Under the pieces are notes generated by a model that saw only the letters and a program-made list of their open reading frames with translations, made no database searches and was not told where the DNA came from. Of a stretch of DNA of 64,000 nt, positions 52,645 to 62,636 are shown piece by piece. The stretch spans positions 1 to 64,000 of the forward strand of contig NZ_JAHRXF010000003.1 in NCBI RefSeq assembly GCF_019104725.1, in the 5' to 3' direction. Position 1 is the first letter of the stretch, and the number at the start of each line of letters is the position of its first letter. The DNA is from Streptomyces corallincola. Lineage in GTDB: Bacteria > Actinomycetota > Actinomycetes > Streptomycetales > Streptomycetaceae. The position numbers and the translations under genes were made by a program.

Positions 52645-54390
52645 ATGCGAAGGTCAGCGCTGGCCGCTATCGCGGCCATCGGCTCCGCCAGCCTGCTTCT
52701 TGCGGGTTGCAGCAAGGCCGATGACAGTAAGAACGAGGGCAAGTCCGCCGGCGCCAACGCCGCGACGAAGGGCGTCGTCAACGCCTCCGACAAGAAGGGC
52801 GGCACGCTCACCTACGAGCTGTCCGACGTGCCGGACTCCTTCGACCCCGGCAACACGTACTACGCGTACATGTACAACCTCAGCCGTCTGTGGGCCCGCC
52901 CGCTGATGACCTTCGAGCCCGGCCCCGGTTCCAAGGGCAACACCCTCGTCCCGGACCTCGCCGCGAGCAAGGGCGTCCCGAGCGACGGCGGCAAGACCTG
53001 GACATACAAGCTGCGTTCGGGCCTGAAGTACGAGGACGGCACCGCCATCACGTCGAAGGACGTGAAGTACGCCGTCGAGCGCTCCAACTTCGCGCGTGAC
53101 GTGCTCTCCCTCGGCCCCAACTACTTCCAGATCTTCATGGCCGACGGCGACAAGTACAAGGGTCCGTACAAGGACAAGAGCGCCAAGGGCCTCTCGTCCA
53201 TCGAGACCCCGGACGACACCACCGTCGTCTTCCACCTGAAGCAGGCGTTCCAGGAGTTCGACTACCTGGTCGCCGCGCCGCAGACCGCTCCGGTCCCGCA
53301 GGCCAAGGACACCGGCGTCGATTACGTCAAGCACATCGTGTCCTCCGGCTCGTACAAGTTCCAGAGCTACGACGAGGGCAAGCAGGCCGTCCTCGTGCGC
53401 AACCCGGACTGGGACCCGAAGACGGACCCGCTGCGCAAGCAGCTCCCGGACAAGATCGTCGTCAAGCTGAAGGTCAACCCCGAGACGATCGACAAGGACG
53501 TCCTCGCGGGCGACGCGATCGACCTCGCGGGCACCGGTGTCCAGGCCTCCACCCAGGCCCAGGTCCTCACCGACACCGCGAAGAAGGCCGGCACCGACAA
53601 CACCTTCGGCGGCCGTCTCGTCTACATGGCGATCAACACCAAGGTGAAGCCGTTCGACAACGTCGCGTGCCGCAAGGCCGTGCAGTTCGCGATCGACAAG
53701 GCCTCGGTGCAGACCGCCGAGGGCGGCCCGATCCGCGGCGACATCGCCTCCACGGTGCTCCCCCCGGACATCCCCGGCTACGTCAAGTCCGACGTCTACG
53801 CGACCGATGGCAACAAGGGTGACGTCGCCAAGGCCAAGGAGCAGCTCAAGGCCTGCGGCAAGACGGCGATCAACACCAACATCTCGGCCCGCTCGGACCG
53901 TCAGCCGGAGATCGACGCCGCCACGGCGATCATCAACTCGCTGAAGAAGGTCGGCATCAACGCCAGCCTGAAGCAGTACCCGTCGGGCAAGTACTTCACC
54001 GACTACGCCGGTGTGCCCAAGTTCACCGAGAAGCAGAACATCGGCCTGATCATGATGCAGTGGGGTGCCGACTGGCCCTCCGGCTACGGCTTCCTGCAGC
54101 AGATCCTCAACGGCAGCGCCATCGGCCAGTCCGGCAACACGAACCTGTCGCAGTACGACGACAAGAACGTGAACGAGATGCTGAACAAGTCGATCGCCAC
54201 CCCGGGCGACGCCGCGCGCAACGGCATCTACGCCCAGATCGACAAGAAGGCGATGGACGACGCCGTCCTGGTTCCGCTGACCTACTTCAAGGTCCTGCTG
54301 GCCCGCCCGCAGAACTACACGAACCTCGTCTCGACTGCGGCCTTCAGCGGCCAGTACGACTACCTCAACATCGGCGTCGCGTCGAAGTAG
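52645..54390 (+). CDS. oppA: Oligopeptide-binding lipoprotein (OppA/SBP_bac_5)
   Basis: A 581-residue extracellular binding protein anchored by a lipobox (LLLAGCS, Cys about 22). The SBP_bac_5 domain shows KKGGTLTYELSDVPDSFDPG, then YKLRSGLKYEDGTAITSKDVKYAVER. Such proteins deliver peptides to the permease pair. ATG 52645 is used because GGAGGGGAAAG lies upstream; an ATG at 52624 overlaps that site. Gene order (oppC first) is unusual compared with enteric opp operons but all five parts are present. Confidence 0.95.
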   Translation: MRRSALAAIAAIGSASLLLAGCSKADDSKNEGKSAGANAATKGVVNASDKKGGTLTYELSDVPDSFDPGNTYYAYMYNLSRLWARPLMTFEPGPGSKGNTLVPDLAASKGVPSDGGKTWTYKLRSGLKYEDGTAITSKDVKYAVERSNFARDVLSLGPNYFQIFMADGDKYKGPYKDKSAKGLSSIETPDDTTVVFHLKQAFQEFDYLVAAPQTAPVPQAKDTGVDYVKHIVSSGSYKFQSYDEGKQAVLVRNPDWDPKTDPLRKQLPDKIVVKLKVNPETIDKDVLAGDAIDLAGTGVQASTQAQVLTDTAKKAGTDNTFGGRLVYMAINTKVKPFDNVACRKAVQFAIDKASVQTAEGGPIRGDIASTVLPPDIPGYVKSDVYATDGNKGDVAKAKEQLKACGKTAINTNISARSDRQPEIDAATAIINSLKKVGINASLKQYPSGKYFTDYAGVPKFTEKQNIGLIMMQWGADWPSGYGFLQQILNGSAIGQSGNTNLSQYDDKNVNEMLNKSIATPGDAARNGIYAQIDKKAMDDAVLVPLTYFKVLLARPQNYTNLVSTAAFSGQYDYLNIGVASK

Positions 54391-54461
54391 CAGCCCCGGA
54401 AGGCAGGTGAAGGCATTGGTGCCCGCGGGCTTCCCGCCCGCGGGCACCAGCGCCGATCCCC

Positions 54462-55469
54462 GTGATCTCGTACATCTTCCGCCGGACGCTCGCAGCGATC
54501 TTCCTGCTGCTGGTCGTCTCCGCGGTCACTTTTGCCATCTTCTTCCTGTTGCCTCGCCTCGTGGGCCAGACAGCGGACCAGCTGGCGCAGCAGTACATCG
54601 GCAAGAGCCCGTCGAAGGCGGACATCCTCGCCGTCAAGCACAACCTCGGTCTGGACCAGCCCGTCTACGTCCAGTTCTGGCACTTCATCAAGGGGATCGT
54701 CGCCGGCGCCGACTACAACATCGGCCCGACCACGGTGCACTGCGACGTGCCCTGCTTCGGCTACTCCTTCAAGGACCACGTCGCGGTCTGGCCGCAGCTC
54801 ACCTCCCGCCTTCCGATCACCCTGTCGCTGGCCGCCGGTGCGGCGGTGCTGTGGCTCGTCTCGGGTGTCGCCATCGGCGTCATCTCCGCGCTGAAGCCGC
54901 GCTCGCTGTTCGACCGCACCTTCATGGGTGTGGCCCTCGCCGGTGTCTCGCTCCCCATGTTCTTCACGGGCAACCTGGCGATCCTGCTGTTCGTCTTCAA
55001 CTGGCCCATCTTCGGCCGTGACTACGTACCGCTCACCCAGAACCCCGAACAGTGGGCCAACACCCTGTTCCCCGCCTGGTGTTCGCTCGCCCTGCTGTAC
55101 TCCGCCATCTACGCGCGGCTCACCCGCTCGGGGATGCTGGAGACGATGAACGAGGACTTCATCCGTACGGCTCGCTCCAAGGGCCTCGGCGAGCGCACGG
55201 TCGTCGTCAAGCACGGACTGCGGGCCGCGCTCACCCCGATCATCACCGTCTTCGGCATGGACCTCGGTCTGCTGCTCGGCGGCGCGGTGATCACCGAGAG
55301 CGTCTTCTCGCTGCCCGGCATCGGCCAGTACGCGGTGCAGGGCATCACCGACAACGACCTGCCCAAGATCCTCGGCGTGACCCTGCTCGCCGCCTTCTTC
55401 GTCGTCGTCGCAAATCTTGTGGTGGACGTCCTCTACGCCGCCGCCGACCCGCGGGTGAGGCTCTCGTGA
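54462..55469 (+). CDS. oppB: Oligopeptide ABC transporter permease (OppB-like)
   Basis: A 335-residue permease. It has the OppB start (IFRRTLAAIFLLLVVSAVTF), a long outer loop (about 40-110), and an EAA loop DFIRTARSKGLGERTVVVKHGLR that docks with an ATPase. The stop overlaps the oppD GTG by 4 bp. It forms the membrane channel with OppC. Confidence 0.95.
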   Translation: MISYIFRRTLAAIFLLLVVSAVTFAIFFLLPRLVGQTADQLAQQYIGKSPSKADILAVKHNLGLDQPVYVQFWHFIKGIVAGADYNIGPTTVHCDVPCFGYSFKDHVAVWPQLTSRLPITLSLAAGAAVLWLVSGVAIGVISALKPRSLFDRTFMGVALAGVSLPMFFTGNLAILLFVFNWPIFGRDYVPLTQNPEQWANTLFPAWCSLALLYSAIYARLTRSGMLETMNEDFIRTARSKGLGERTVVVKHGLRAALTPIITVFGMDLGLLLGGAVITESVFSLPGIGQYAVQGITDNDLPKILGVTLLAAFFVVVANLVVDVLYAAADPRVRLS

Positions 55470-56560
55470 CCGAACTCTCCAAGACCGGCGTGGCGACGGG
55501 CGAACCCGTCGCCGCCGGCAAGACCCCCGAAGCCTTCCTGGACGTCCGCGACCTGAAGGTGCACTTCCCGACCGACGACGGTCTGGTGAAGTCCGTGGAC
55601 GGGCTGACCTTCTCGCTGGACAAGGGCAAGACCCTCGCCATCGTCGGTGAGTCCGGTTCCGGCAAGTCCGTCACCTCGCTGGCCATCATGGGTCTGCACC
55701 GGCTCGGTTCGCGCGGCAAGAACGTGCGGATGTCCGGCGAGATCTGGCTCAACGGCAAGGAACTGGTCAACGCCGACCCGGACGAGGTGCGCAGGCTGCG
55801 TGGCCGCGAGATGGCGATGATCTTCCAGGACCCGCTGTCCGCGATGCACCCGTACTACAAGGTCGGCGACCAGATCGTCGAGGCGTACCGGACGCACCAC
55901 AAGGTCTCCCGGAAGGTCGCCCGCGCCCGCGCGGTCGAGATGCTCGACCGCGTCGGCATCCCGGAGCCGGGCAAGCGGGTGGACAGCTACCCGCACGAGT
56001 TCTCCGGCGGTATGCGCCAGCGCGCCATGATCGCCATGTCGCTGGTGAACAACCCCGAGCTGCTCATCGCCGACGAGCCGACCACCGCCCTGGACGTCAC
56101 CGTCCAGGCGCAGATCCTGGACCTGATCCGCGATCTGCAGAAGGAGTTCGGCTCCGCGGTCGTCATGATCACCCACGACCTCGGTGTGGTCGCCGAGATC
56201 GCCGACGACGTCCTGGTGATGTACGGCGGCCGGTGCGTGGAGCGCGGCCGGGCCGACGAGGTCTTCGAGACGCCGCAGCACCCGTACACCTGGGGTCTGC
56301 TCGGCTCGATGCCCCGGATCGACCGGGAGACGTCCGAACGGCTCATCCCCGTGAAGGGCCAGCCGCCGAGCCTCATCAACGTCCCCTCGGGCTGCGCCTT
56401 CCACCCGCGCTGCCCCTACGCGGACATCCCCAAGGAGAACGTCACCCGCACGGTGCGCCCCGAGCTGCAGCAGGTCGAGGGCGGCCACTGGTCCGCCTGC
56501 CACCTCTCGGCCGAGGACCGTACGCGGATCTGGACCGAAGAGATTGCGCCGAAGCTGTGA
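55466..56560 (+). CDS. oppD: Oligopeptide ABC transporter ATPase (OppD-like)
   Basis: A 364-residue ATPase with Walker [10 protein letters not shown], signature FSGGMRQRA, Walker [13 protein letters not shown] and the switch His in MITHDLG. The C-terminal oligopeptide-transporter domain has the cysteines [11 protein letters not shown] that bind an iron-sulfur cluster in related importers. GTG start overlaps oppB, and its own stop overlaps oppF by 4 bp. Confidence 0.96.
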   Translation: MTELSKTGVATGEPVAAGKTPEAFLDVRDLKVHFPTDDGLVKSVDGLTFSLDKGKTLAIVGESGSGKSVTSLAIMGLHRLGSRGKNVRMSGEIWLNGKELVNADPDEVRRLRGREMAMIFQDPLSAMHPYYKVGDQIVEAYRTHHKVSRKVARARAVEMLDRVGIPEPGKRVDSYPHEFSGGMRQRAMIAMSLVNNPELLIADEPTTALDVTVQAQILDLIRDLQKEFGSAVVMITHDLGVVAEIADDVLVMYGGRCVERGRADEVFETPQHPYTWGLLGSMPRIDRETSERLIPVKGQPPSLINVPSGCAFHPRCPYADIPKENVTRTVRPELQQVEGGHWSACHLSAEDRTRIWTEEIAPKL

Positions 56561-57939
56561 GCGATACCAAGAAGACGGCAGAGCCGGGCGAGGCCGTGAT
56601 TCCGCGGCAGGCCGCCGCCGAGGGCGACGCGGCCGAGCGTGACGTGCTGCTCCGCGTCGAGGGCCTGACCAAGCACTTCCCCATCAAGAAGGGGATCCTG
56701 CAGCGGCAGGTCGGCGCGGTCAAGGCCGTGGACGGCATCGACTTCGAGGTCCGCAAGGGCGAGACCCTGGGCGTCGTCGGCGAGTCGGGGTGCGGCAAGT
56801 CCACGATGGGCCGGGTCATCACCCGGCTCCAGGACCCGACCGGTGGCTCGATCACCTTCGAGGGCCAGGACATCACGCGGCTGCGGACCGGGCAGATGCG
56901 TCCGCTGCGCCGTGACATCCAGATGATCTTCCAGGACCCCTACGGCTCCCTGAACCCCCGGCACACCATCGGCTCCATCGTCTCGGCGCCGTTCCGGCTC
57001 CAGGGCGTGGAGCCGGAGGGCGGGGTCAAGAAGGAGGTCCAGCGGCTCCTGGAGCTGGTCGGGCTGAGCCCGGAACACTTCAACCGCTACCCCCATGAGT
57101 TCTCCGGCGGCCAGCGCCAGCGCATCGGCATCGCCCGGGCGCTCGCGCTGAAGCCGAAGCTGGTCGTGGCGGACGAGCCGGTGTCGGCGCTGGACGTGTC
57201 GATCCAGGCGCAGGTCGTCAACCTGCTGGACGACCTCCAGCAGGAGCTGGGCCTGACGTACGTGATCATCGCGCACGACCTCTCGGTGGTCCGGCACGTC
57301 TCGGACCGCATCGCGGTGATGTACCTCGGCAAGATCGTGGAGCTGGCCGACCGGGAGGCGCTGTACAAGGCGCCGATGCACCCGTACACCAAGGCGCTCA
57401 TGTCGGCCGTGCCGATCCCCGACCCCAAGCGGCGGGGCCAGAAGAGCGAGCGCATCCTGCTGCGCGGTGACGTGCCCTCGCCGATCTCGCCGCCCACCGG
57501 CTGCCGGTTCCACACCCGGTGCTGGAAGGCGACGGAGATCTGCAAGACCACCGAGCCGCAGCTCGTCGAGCTGATCCCCGGTCAGCGCGTGGCCTGCCAC
57601 CACCCGGAGAACTTCGCCGACCAGGCCCCGCAGGACACCGTCCTGCTGAGCGCGGCGAAGGAGGCCATCGAGCTGGTCCCGGACGCGGTCCTGGAGGAGT
57701 CGGCCGAGCAGACGGCCACCGCGGCGCCCGAGGAGCCGGAGCCCGCCGCCACGACGGAGCCCGCGCCCGAGGCCAAGACGGAGACCCCCGCCAAGACGGA
57801 GGCCGAGACCCCCGCCAAGACGGAGGCCGAGACCCCCGCCGAGACGGAGACCCCCGCCACGGCGGAGGCCAACTCCCCTTCCCCCGAAGCCGCTTCGGTG
57901 GAGGCCCCCGCCCCCGGCGAGGAGCCCCCCGCCAAGTAG
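56557..57939 (+). CDS. oppF: Oligopeptide ABC transporter ATPase (OppF-like) with repeat tail
   Basis: A 460-residue ATPase. Core motifs are Walker [10 protein letters not shown], signature FSGGQRQRI, Walker [13 protein letters not shown], and the Cys motif GCRFHTRCW near 315. The last 85 residues are not part of the family: an acidic Ala/Pro/Glu/Thr tail with repeated ETPAKTEA units, coded by 24-bp tandem repeats around 57778-57860. The tail is likely disordered. Last gene of the opp unit. Confidence 0.94.
   Translation: MSDTKKTAEPGEAVIPRQAAAEGDAAERDVLLRVEGLTKHFPIKKGILQRQVGAVKAVDGIDFEVRKGETLGVVGESGCGKSTMGRVITRLQDPTGGSITFEGQDITRLRTGQMRPLRRDIQMIFQDPYGSLNPRHTIGSIVSAPFRLQGVEPEGGVKKEVQRLLELVGLSPEHFNRYPHEFSGGQRQRIGIARALALKPKLVVADEPVSALDVSIQAQVVNLLDDLQQELGLTYVIIAHDLSVVRHVSDRIAVMYLGKIVELADREALYKAPMHPYTKALMSAVPIPDPKRRGQKSERILLRGDVPSPISPPTGCRFHTRCWKATEICKTTEPQLVELIPGQRVACHHPENFADQAPQDTVLLSAAKEAIELVPDAVLEESAEQTATAAPEEPEPAATTEPAPEAKTETPAKTEAETPAKTEAETPAETETPATAEANSPSPEAASVEAPAPGEEPPAK
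57778..57860. repeat. 24-bp tandem repeats in oppF tail
   Basis: About three units encode ETPAKTEA. Copy number may vary between strains. Confidence 0.7.
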
Positions 57940-57977
57940 CCCGCTCCGCATGACAACTCCATAAAGTCATGTACATG

Positions 57978-58082
57978 GCCGAACGGGAGAGTGCACAGTC
58001 CTCGTGTCCGATGCGAATCCGGAACACGTGCAACACGTACGACACGTACGAAGGGACTGGACATGGCACTCTCCCGTTCGGC
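57978..58082. promoter_or_regulatory. 17-bp perfect inverted repeat over peptidase start
   Basis: GCCGAACGGGAGAGTGC (57978-57994) is mirrored exactly by GCACTCTCCCGTTCGGC (58066-58082). The right arm covers codons 2-7 of the peptidase gene. The loop contains three ACACGT units (58023-58048) and the ribosome site. In the mRNA this could close the start site. Confidence 0.65.
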
Positions 58083-59457
58083 ACGCACGGCGGTCGTCGT
58101 CGCCACCGCGGCGGCCTCCTTCCTCAGCATCGCCGCCTCGCCCGCGCCGCGCCCCGGCGCGCCCGGCATCGGTGATCCGTACTTCCCCGAACTGGGCAAC
58201 GGCGGTTTCGACGCCCGCCATTACGACCTGAGCATCGGCTACGCCCCGGACACCGGCCGCCTGGACGGCAGGGCCACCCTCACCGCGCGGGCCACGCAGC
58301 ACCTCTCCTCCTTCGACCTGGACCTCCAGAAGCTGACGGTCACGAAGGTCGAAGTGGACGGCCGGAGCGCCCGGTTCACGCGGCACGGCGACGAGATCAT
58401 CGTGACCCCGCGCCAATCCCTACGCGCGGGACGGGACTTCCAGGTCACCGTCACCTACGGCGGGATACCGCAGCCGCTCAGCGGCCCCATCGTGTTCGGC
58501 TCCAAGTACGGCTGGATGAAGACCGCCGACGGCGTCTTCGTCGCCTGCGAGCCCAACGCCGCCTCCACCTGGTTCCCGTCCAGCGACCACCCCTCCGACA
58601 AGGCGACCTACGACATCCGGATCAAGGCGCCCAAGGGCCTGACCGGCGTCTCCAACGGCCGCCTGATCTCCCACTCGACCAAGGGCGGCTTCAGTTACGC
58701 GCACTGGCGCGAGAGCCGCCCGATGGCGACGTACCTGGCGACCGCGACCATCGGCAGGTTCGACGTGCGCACCGGCCGCACCCCGGCCGGGACCCCGATC
58801 TACGTGGCGATCGACCCGGTGCTGAAGGGCAGCAACAAGGTGGACGTGTACGCGGTCACCGCCGAGGCCACCGACTACTGGTCGAAGGTGTTCGGGCCGT
58901 ACCCGTTCGAGGAGACCGGCGCGATCGTGGACGACATGCCGGAGGCCGGGTTCTCGCTGGAGGTGCAGAGCAAGCCCGTCTACTCGGCCGTGCGCAGCGA
59001 GTCCACCATCGTGCACGAGCTGGCCCACCAGTGGTTCGGTGACTCGGTCAGCGTCCGGCAGTGGAAGGACATCTGGCTGAACGAGGGCTTCGCCACCTAC
59101 GCGCAACTGCTCTGGCGCGAGCACAAGGGCACCCAGTCCGCCCACGACGCGTTCGTCGAGGAGTACAACGACATCCCCGCCGACGACGACTTCTGGCAGA
59201 TCAAGGTCGCCGACCCGCAGCGGGACACCATGTTCTCCGGCGCCGTGTACGACCGGGGCGCGATGACCCTCCAGGTGCTGCGCGACCGCATCGGTGACAA
59301 GGCGTTCTTCCGGCTGCTGCCCGCCTGGACCGCGCAGAACCGCTACGGCAACGCGAAGACCGCCGACTTCGTCGCCCTCGCGGAGAAGATCAGCGGCCAG
59401 GATCTGCGTGGCCTGTTCCACGACTGGATCTACACCACCGGCAAGCCCGCCCTGTAG
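58063..59457 (+). CDS. Secreted M1-family zinc metallopeptidase
   Basis: A 464-residue exported aminopeptidase-type enzyme. A signal peptide (about 1-27) ends near AASPAP. The N-terminal beta domain (40-210) precedes the catalytic domain. The zinc site is H318-E319-x-x-H322 (HELAHQWFGD) with the third ligand E341 in LNEGFATY, the usual 18-residue spacing. The C-terminal helical domain of large aminopeptidases is missing, as in other compact actinobacterial forms. GAAGGG lies 8 bases before ATG 58063. Confidence 0.95.
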   Translation: MALSRSARTAVVVATAAASFLSIAASPAPRPGAPGIGDPYFPELGNGGFDARHYDLSIGYAPDTGRLDGRATLTARATQHLSSFDLDLQKLTVTKVEVDGRSARFTRHGDEIIVTPRQSLRAGRDFQVTVTYGGIPQPLSGPIVFGSKYGWMKTADGVFVACEPNAASTWFPSSDHPSDKATYDIRIKAPKGLTGVSNGRLISHSTKGGFSYAHWRESRPMATYLATATIGRFDVRTGRTPAGTPIYVAIDPVLKGSNKVDVYAVTAEATDYWSKVFGPYPFEETGAIVDDMPEAGFSLEVQSKPVYSAVRSESTIVHELAHQWFGDSVSVRQWKDIWLNEGFATYAQLLWREHKGTQSAHDAFVEEYNDIPADDDFWQIKVADPQRDTMFSGAVYDRGAMTLQVLRDRIGDKAFFRLLPAWTAQNRYGNAKTADFVALAEKISGQDLRGLFHDWIYTTGKPAL

Positions 59458-59592
59458 CCGACCCGCCCTGTAGCCGACCCGTCCTGTCCCCGGCCCGCCC
59501 TGTGTCGGGCCCATCCTGTGGCAAGCCCGTCCAACAGTACGGGCGGCCTGGCTTTATAAGGTTCGCGGGCTCTGACGGGTAAGAATGTCAGG

Positions 59593-60261
59593 GTGCAGCT
59601 CCAGCAACTCTTCAGTCCCTCCGTCCAGCACACGCTCGATGTGATCGGCATCTTCGTGTTCGCCATCTCCGGCGCGCTGCTGGCCGTCCGGAAGAACTTC
59701 GACGTGTTCGGCATCGCCGTACTCGCCGAGGTCACGGCGCTGGGCGGGGGGCTCTTCCGCGACCTGGTCATCGGGGCCGTGCCACCGGCCGCCTTCACCG
59801 ACATGGGGTACTTCCTCACCCCGCTGCTCGCCGCCCTCCTGGTGATCTTCTGGCACCCGCACGTCGAGCGCATCCAGAACGGGGTGAACGTCTTCGACGC
59901 GGCGGGCCTCGGCCTGTTCTGCGTCACCGGCACCACCAAGGCGTACTCCTACGGCCTCAATCTCACCGCCTCCGCCGCCCTCGGCCTCGCCACGGCCGTG
60001 GGCGGTGGTGTGCTGCGCGACGTGCTCGCCAACGAGGTGCCCTCGCTGCTGCGCTGGGACCGCGACCTCTACGCGGTTCCGGCGATCGTCGGCGCCGCGC
60101 TGGTCGTCCTCTGCATCCGCTACGACGCGCTGACCCCGCTCACCAGCGGCGTCGCGGCCGTCACGGCGTTCGTGCTGCGACTGCTGGCGATGCGGTACCA
60201 CTGGCGGGCACCACGGGCGTGGAACCGGCGTTCGACGGTGAGCGAGGAACCGACGCCGTGA
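59593..60261 (+). CDS. TRIC-type cation channel family protein (UPF0126)
   Basis: A 222-residue membrane protein with seven helices. Two repeats of the family signature are visible: ALGGGLFRDLVIG in the first half and AVGGGVLRDVLANEVP in the second. Bacterial homologues form trimeric K+-permeable channels; some were once annotated as glycine transporters. GTG 59593 is the start. Its last 101 bp overlap the end of the convergent esterase gene. Confidence 0.92.
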   Translation: MQLQQLFSPSVQHTLDVIGIFVFAISGALLAVRKNFDVFGIAVLAEVTALGGGLFRDLVIGAVPPAAFTDMGYFLTPLLAALLVIFWHPHVERIQNGVNVFDAAGLGLFCVTGTTKAYSYGLNLTASAALGLATAVGGGVLRDVLANEVPSLLRWDRDLYAVPAIVGAALVVLCIRYDALTPLTSGVAAVTAFVLRLLAMRYHWRAPRAWNRRSTVSEEPTP

Positions 60262-61510
60262 CGCGCCGCCCCGCCGGGACCGCGGGCACCCCGGCCCCGG
60301 CCGGGGGGTCGGGCGCCGGGTGCCCGGAGACGCCGCGGCCGATCACCCCGGTGCGCGCGGCGGCGCCCCGCGCGGCGGGTCCGACGTGCGTCTCGCCCAT
60401 CACCTCGGTCAGCCAGCGGAACGAGGGGACCACCTGCGGGCGCCACAGCGCCATCGTGTGCCCGCCCGCGCTGCGCGGCAGATAGACCACGTGCACCGAG
60501 GTCGGCGCCTTCGCCTCGGCGGCCAGCGCCTCGGCCGACTCGTAGCCGTCGCCGGGCTCGCCGGAGATGTACAGCGCGATCCGGGGCGGCACGGGGTAGT
60601 GGCGGAGCAGAAGGTACGGGTTGTTCTCGGCGCGCAGCACCGGGTTGTGCGCGGCGAGCGAGGCGGACTCGGCCGCCGGGTCGTTGTAGCCGGACATGCT
60701 GATCGCGGCCCGGTACCGGTCGGGGTGGGCCACCGCGAGCTTCACCGCGCAGTGCGCACCGGCCGAGTACCCGGCGGTCGCCCAGCCGTCGGGGGCGGGC
60801 TGGGCGCGGAAGTTCTGCGTCACCATGCGCGGCACGTCCACGCTGAGCCAGCTGTCGGCGTTCACCTGGCCGGGGACGTTGGCGCAGCCGGTGTCGGCGT
60901 CGGGCAGCAGGCTGGTGCGCGGCGCGACCAGGATGAACGGCGCGATCTTCCCGCTCTCCATCTCGGGCAGCAGTTGCTGGTGCGCGTGCATCGCCCCGAA
61001 CCAGGCCGTGGCGGAGCCGGGGTAGCCGGGCAGCACCTCGACCACCGGGAACCGGGTGTGCCGGTAGGCGGCCTCGTGGTACTGCGGCGGCAGCCACACG
61101 TACACCTCGGCGTCCACGCCGGACACCTGGCCCTTGAGCTGGGTGACCTCCACCCCGCCGGCCGCGCCCATCGTCGGCCCGGAGGCGGGCTCGAAGTGCT
61201 GCACCACACGGGGCAGCCGCTTCAGCGCTATGTCGCCGGTGCCGCTGGTGCCGAGGTTCGCGGCCTGCTGGACGTGGTCGCCGGTGCCGAGCAGGTCGGA
61301 CCAGTTGGAGTAGAGGTTGTTCTGGTTGTTGACCATCACGAAGACCAGGGTGATGGCCGTGCACTGGGCGAACAGGAGCATCAGCACCCGGCCGCCGATC
61401 CTGACGGCCTTCGGCCCGCGCATCCGCGACCAGAGCACCAGCGGCAGCAGCAGCGCGACGACGGCCAGCGCGATCGACGTGTAGAGGAACGAGGTCCCGG
61501 TGAGGCTCAT
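60161..61510 (-). CDS. Membrane-anchored alpha/beta-hydrolase esterase
   Basis: A 449-residue protein with three N-terminal helices (about 8-90) followed by an esterase D/mycolyltransferase-like hydrolase domain (about 120-370). The nucleophile lies in AGYSAGAH and the catalytic His in SAGGHTMALW. The last 75 residues are disordered, Pro/Ala-rich and overlap the TRIC gene, so the true end may be earlier with a frameshift. Start ATG 61510 (MSLTGTSFLY) has GGGGAC upstream; ATG 61561 is less likely. The substrate is unknown. Confidence 0.88.
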   Translation of the reverse strand: MSLTGTSFLYTSIALAVVALLLPLVLWSRMRGPKAVRIGGRVLMLLFAQCTAITLVFVMVNNQNNLYSNWSDLLGTGDHVQQAANLGTSGTGDIALKRLPRVVQHFEPASGPTMGAAGGVEVTQLKGQVSGVDAEVYVWLPPQYHEAAYRHTRFPVVEVLPGYPGSATAWFGAMHAHQQLLPEMESGKIAPFILVAPRTSLLPDADTGCANVPGQVNADSWLSVDVPRMVTQNFRAQPAPDGWATAGYSAGAHCAVKLAVAHPDRYRAAISMSGYNDPAAESASLAAHNPVLRAENNPYLLLRHYPVPPRIALYISGEPGDGYESAEALAAEAKAPTSVHVVYLPRSAGGHTMALWRPQVVPSFRWLTEVMGETHVGPAARGAAARTGVIGRGVSGHPAPDPPAGAGVPAVPAGRRVTASVPRSPSNAGSTPVVPASGTASPAVAARTP

Positions 61511-61720
61511 GTCCCCATAGAGGGGAATCGCGGGCCGGGGGTTTCGGACATCTGCGGACACTTACCTGGATATTGCCGGAACCTCACCCAGGGGGAGGCG
61601 TGCCGGTCCGGGGTGACGCGGGGTGGTCGGCCGGGTGGTAGGCCGGGTGGTCGGCCGGGCCGGGGTGTGCGCGGAAGGTACAAGCTACCGCTTAGTAACG
61701 TGCCGGGGTATCGTGCTGTC

Positions 61721-62587
61721 ATGCCAGACGCAGCTTCCGCCCCCGGTGCCCGGGGCACGATCGGTGCCAGCGAGTTCGACCGCGACACGGCGGTCACCCG
61801 GCGTGCCGACGGGGTCTACGACATCGACCTCTCCGCGGGCTGGACCATTATCAGCGCCGTCAACGGCGGCTATCTGCTGGCCGTGCTCGGCCGGGCGCTC
61901 GCGGACGCGCTGCCCCACCCGGACCCGTTCACCGTCTCCGCGCACTACCTCACCGCCTCCCGCCCCGGCCCGGCCGTGGTGCGCACCGGGACGGTCCGCA
62001 CCGGCCGCACCCTCTCCACCGGCCAGGCGTCGCTGTTCCAGTACGACGACGACGGCACCGAGGTCGAGCGCATCCGTGTCCTCGCCTCCTACGGCGACCT
62101 CGACGCCCTCCCCGACGACGTGCGGACGACCGCGAAGCCGCCGCTGATGCCCCCGCCGGAGAGCTGCGTCGGCACCGGCGATCCGGCCACCCCCAGTCCG
62201 GTGCCCGGCAGTTCGGCCATCACCGAGCGGCTCGATCTCAGGCTGGACCCGGCGACCCTCGGCTGGGCCCTCGGCAAGCCCTCCGGGAACGGCGAGATGC
62301 GGGCCTGGTTCGGGCTCGCGGACGGCCGCGACGCCGACCCGCTCTCGCTGCTGCTCGCGGTGGACGCCCTGCCGCCGACCGCCTTCGAGATCGGCATCAT
62401 GGGCTGGGTGCCCACCGTCGAACTCACCGTGCACGTCCGCTGCCGCCCGGCCCCCGGCCCGCTCCGGGTCTCGATCACCACCCGGAACCTGGCGGGCGGC
62501 TTCCTGGAGGAGGACGCCGAGGTCTGGGACAGCGCGGACCGACTGGTGGCGCAGTCACGGCAGTTGGCCCGGGTGCGGCTGGGCTGA
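61721..62587 (+). CDS. Acyl-CoA thioesterase (double hot-dog)
   Basis: A 288-residue thioesterase of the TesB-like family. Two hot-dog halves are seen: WTIISAVNGGYLLAVLGRAL with the helix, followed by PFTVSAHYLTASRPGPAVV and, in the second half, LSLLLAVDALPP then GWVPTVELTVHVRCRPAPGP. The closing block is FLEEDAEVWDSADRLVAQSRQ. ATG 61721 lacks a ribosome site and may be leaderless. It converges on the TetR gene. Confidence 0.92.
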   Translation: MPDAASAPGARGTIGASEFDRDTAVTRRADGVYDIDLSAGWTIISAVNGGYLLAVLGRALADALPHPDPFTVSAHYLTASRPGPAVVRTGTVRTGRTLSTGQASLFQYDDDGTEVERIRVLASYGDLDALPDDVRTTAKPPLMPPPESCVGTGDPATPSPVPGSSAITERLDLRLDPATLGWALGKPSGNGEMRAWFGLADGRDADPLSLLLAVDALPPTAFEIGIMGWVPTVELTVHVRCRPAPGPLRVSITTRNLAGGFLEEDAEVWDSADRLVAQSRQLARVRLG

Positions 62588-62636
62588 CACGCGGGGCCGC
62601 GGGGGCGGGAGTCGGCCCGGCGGGCGCGGGGCGGGG

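Noticed and set aside
57969..58175. A 68-residue frame across the peptidase leader as a leader peptide
   Set aside because: It overlaps the peptidase start in another frame and runs into Arg-rich shadow sequence; the inverted repeat explains the region better.
61690..61712. Imperfect palindrome just before the thioesterase as a TetR operator
   Set aside because: The arms match poorly and share nothing with the CAACTGTT units near the TetR gene.
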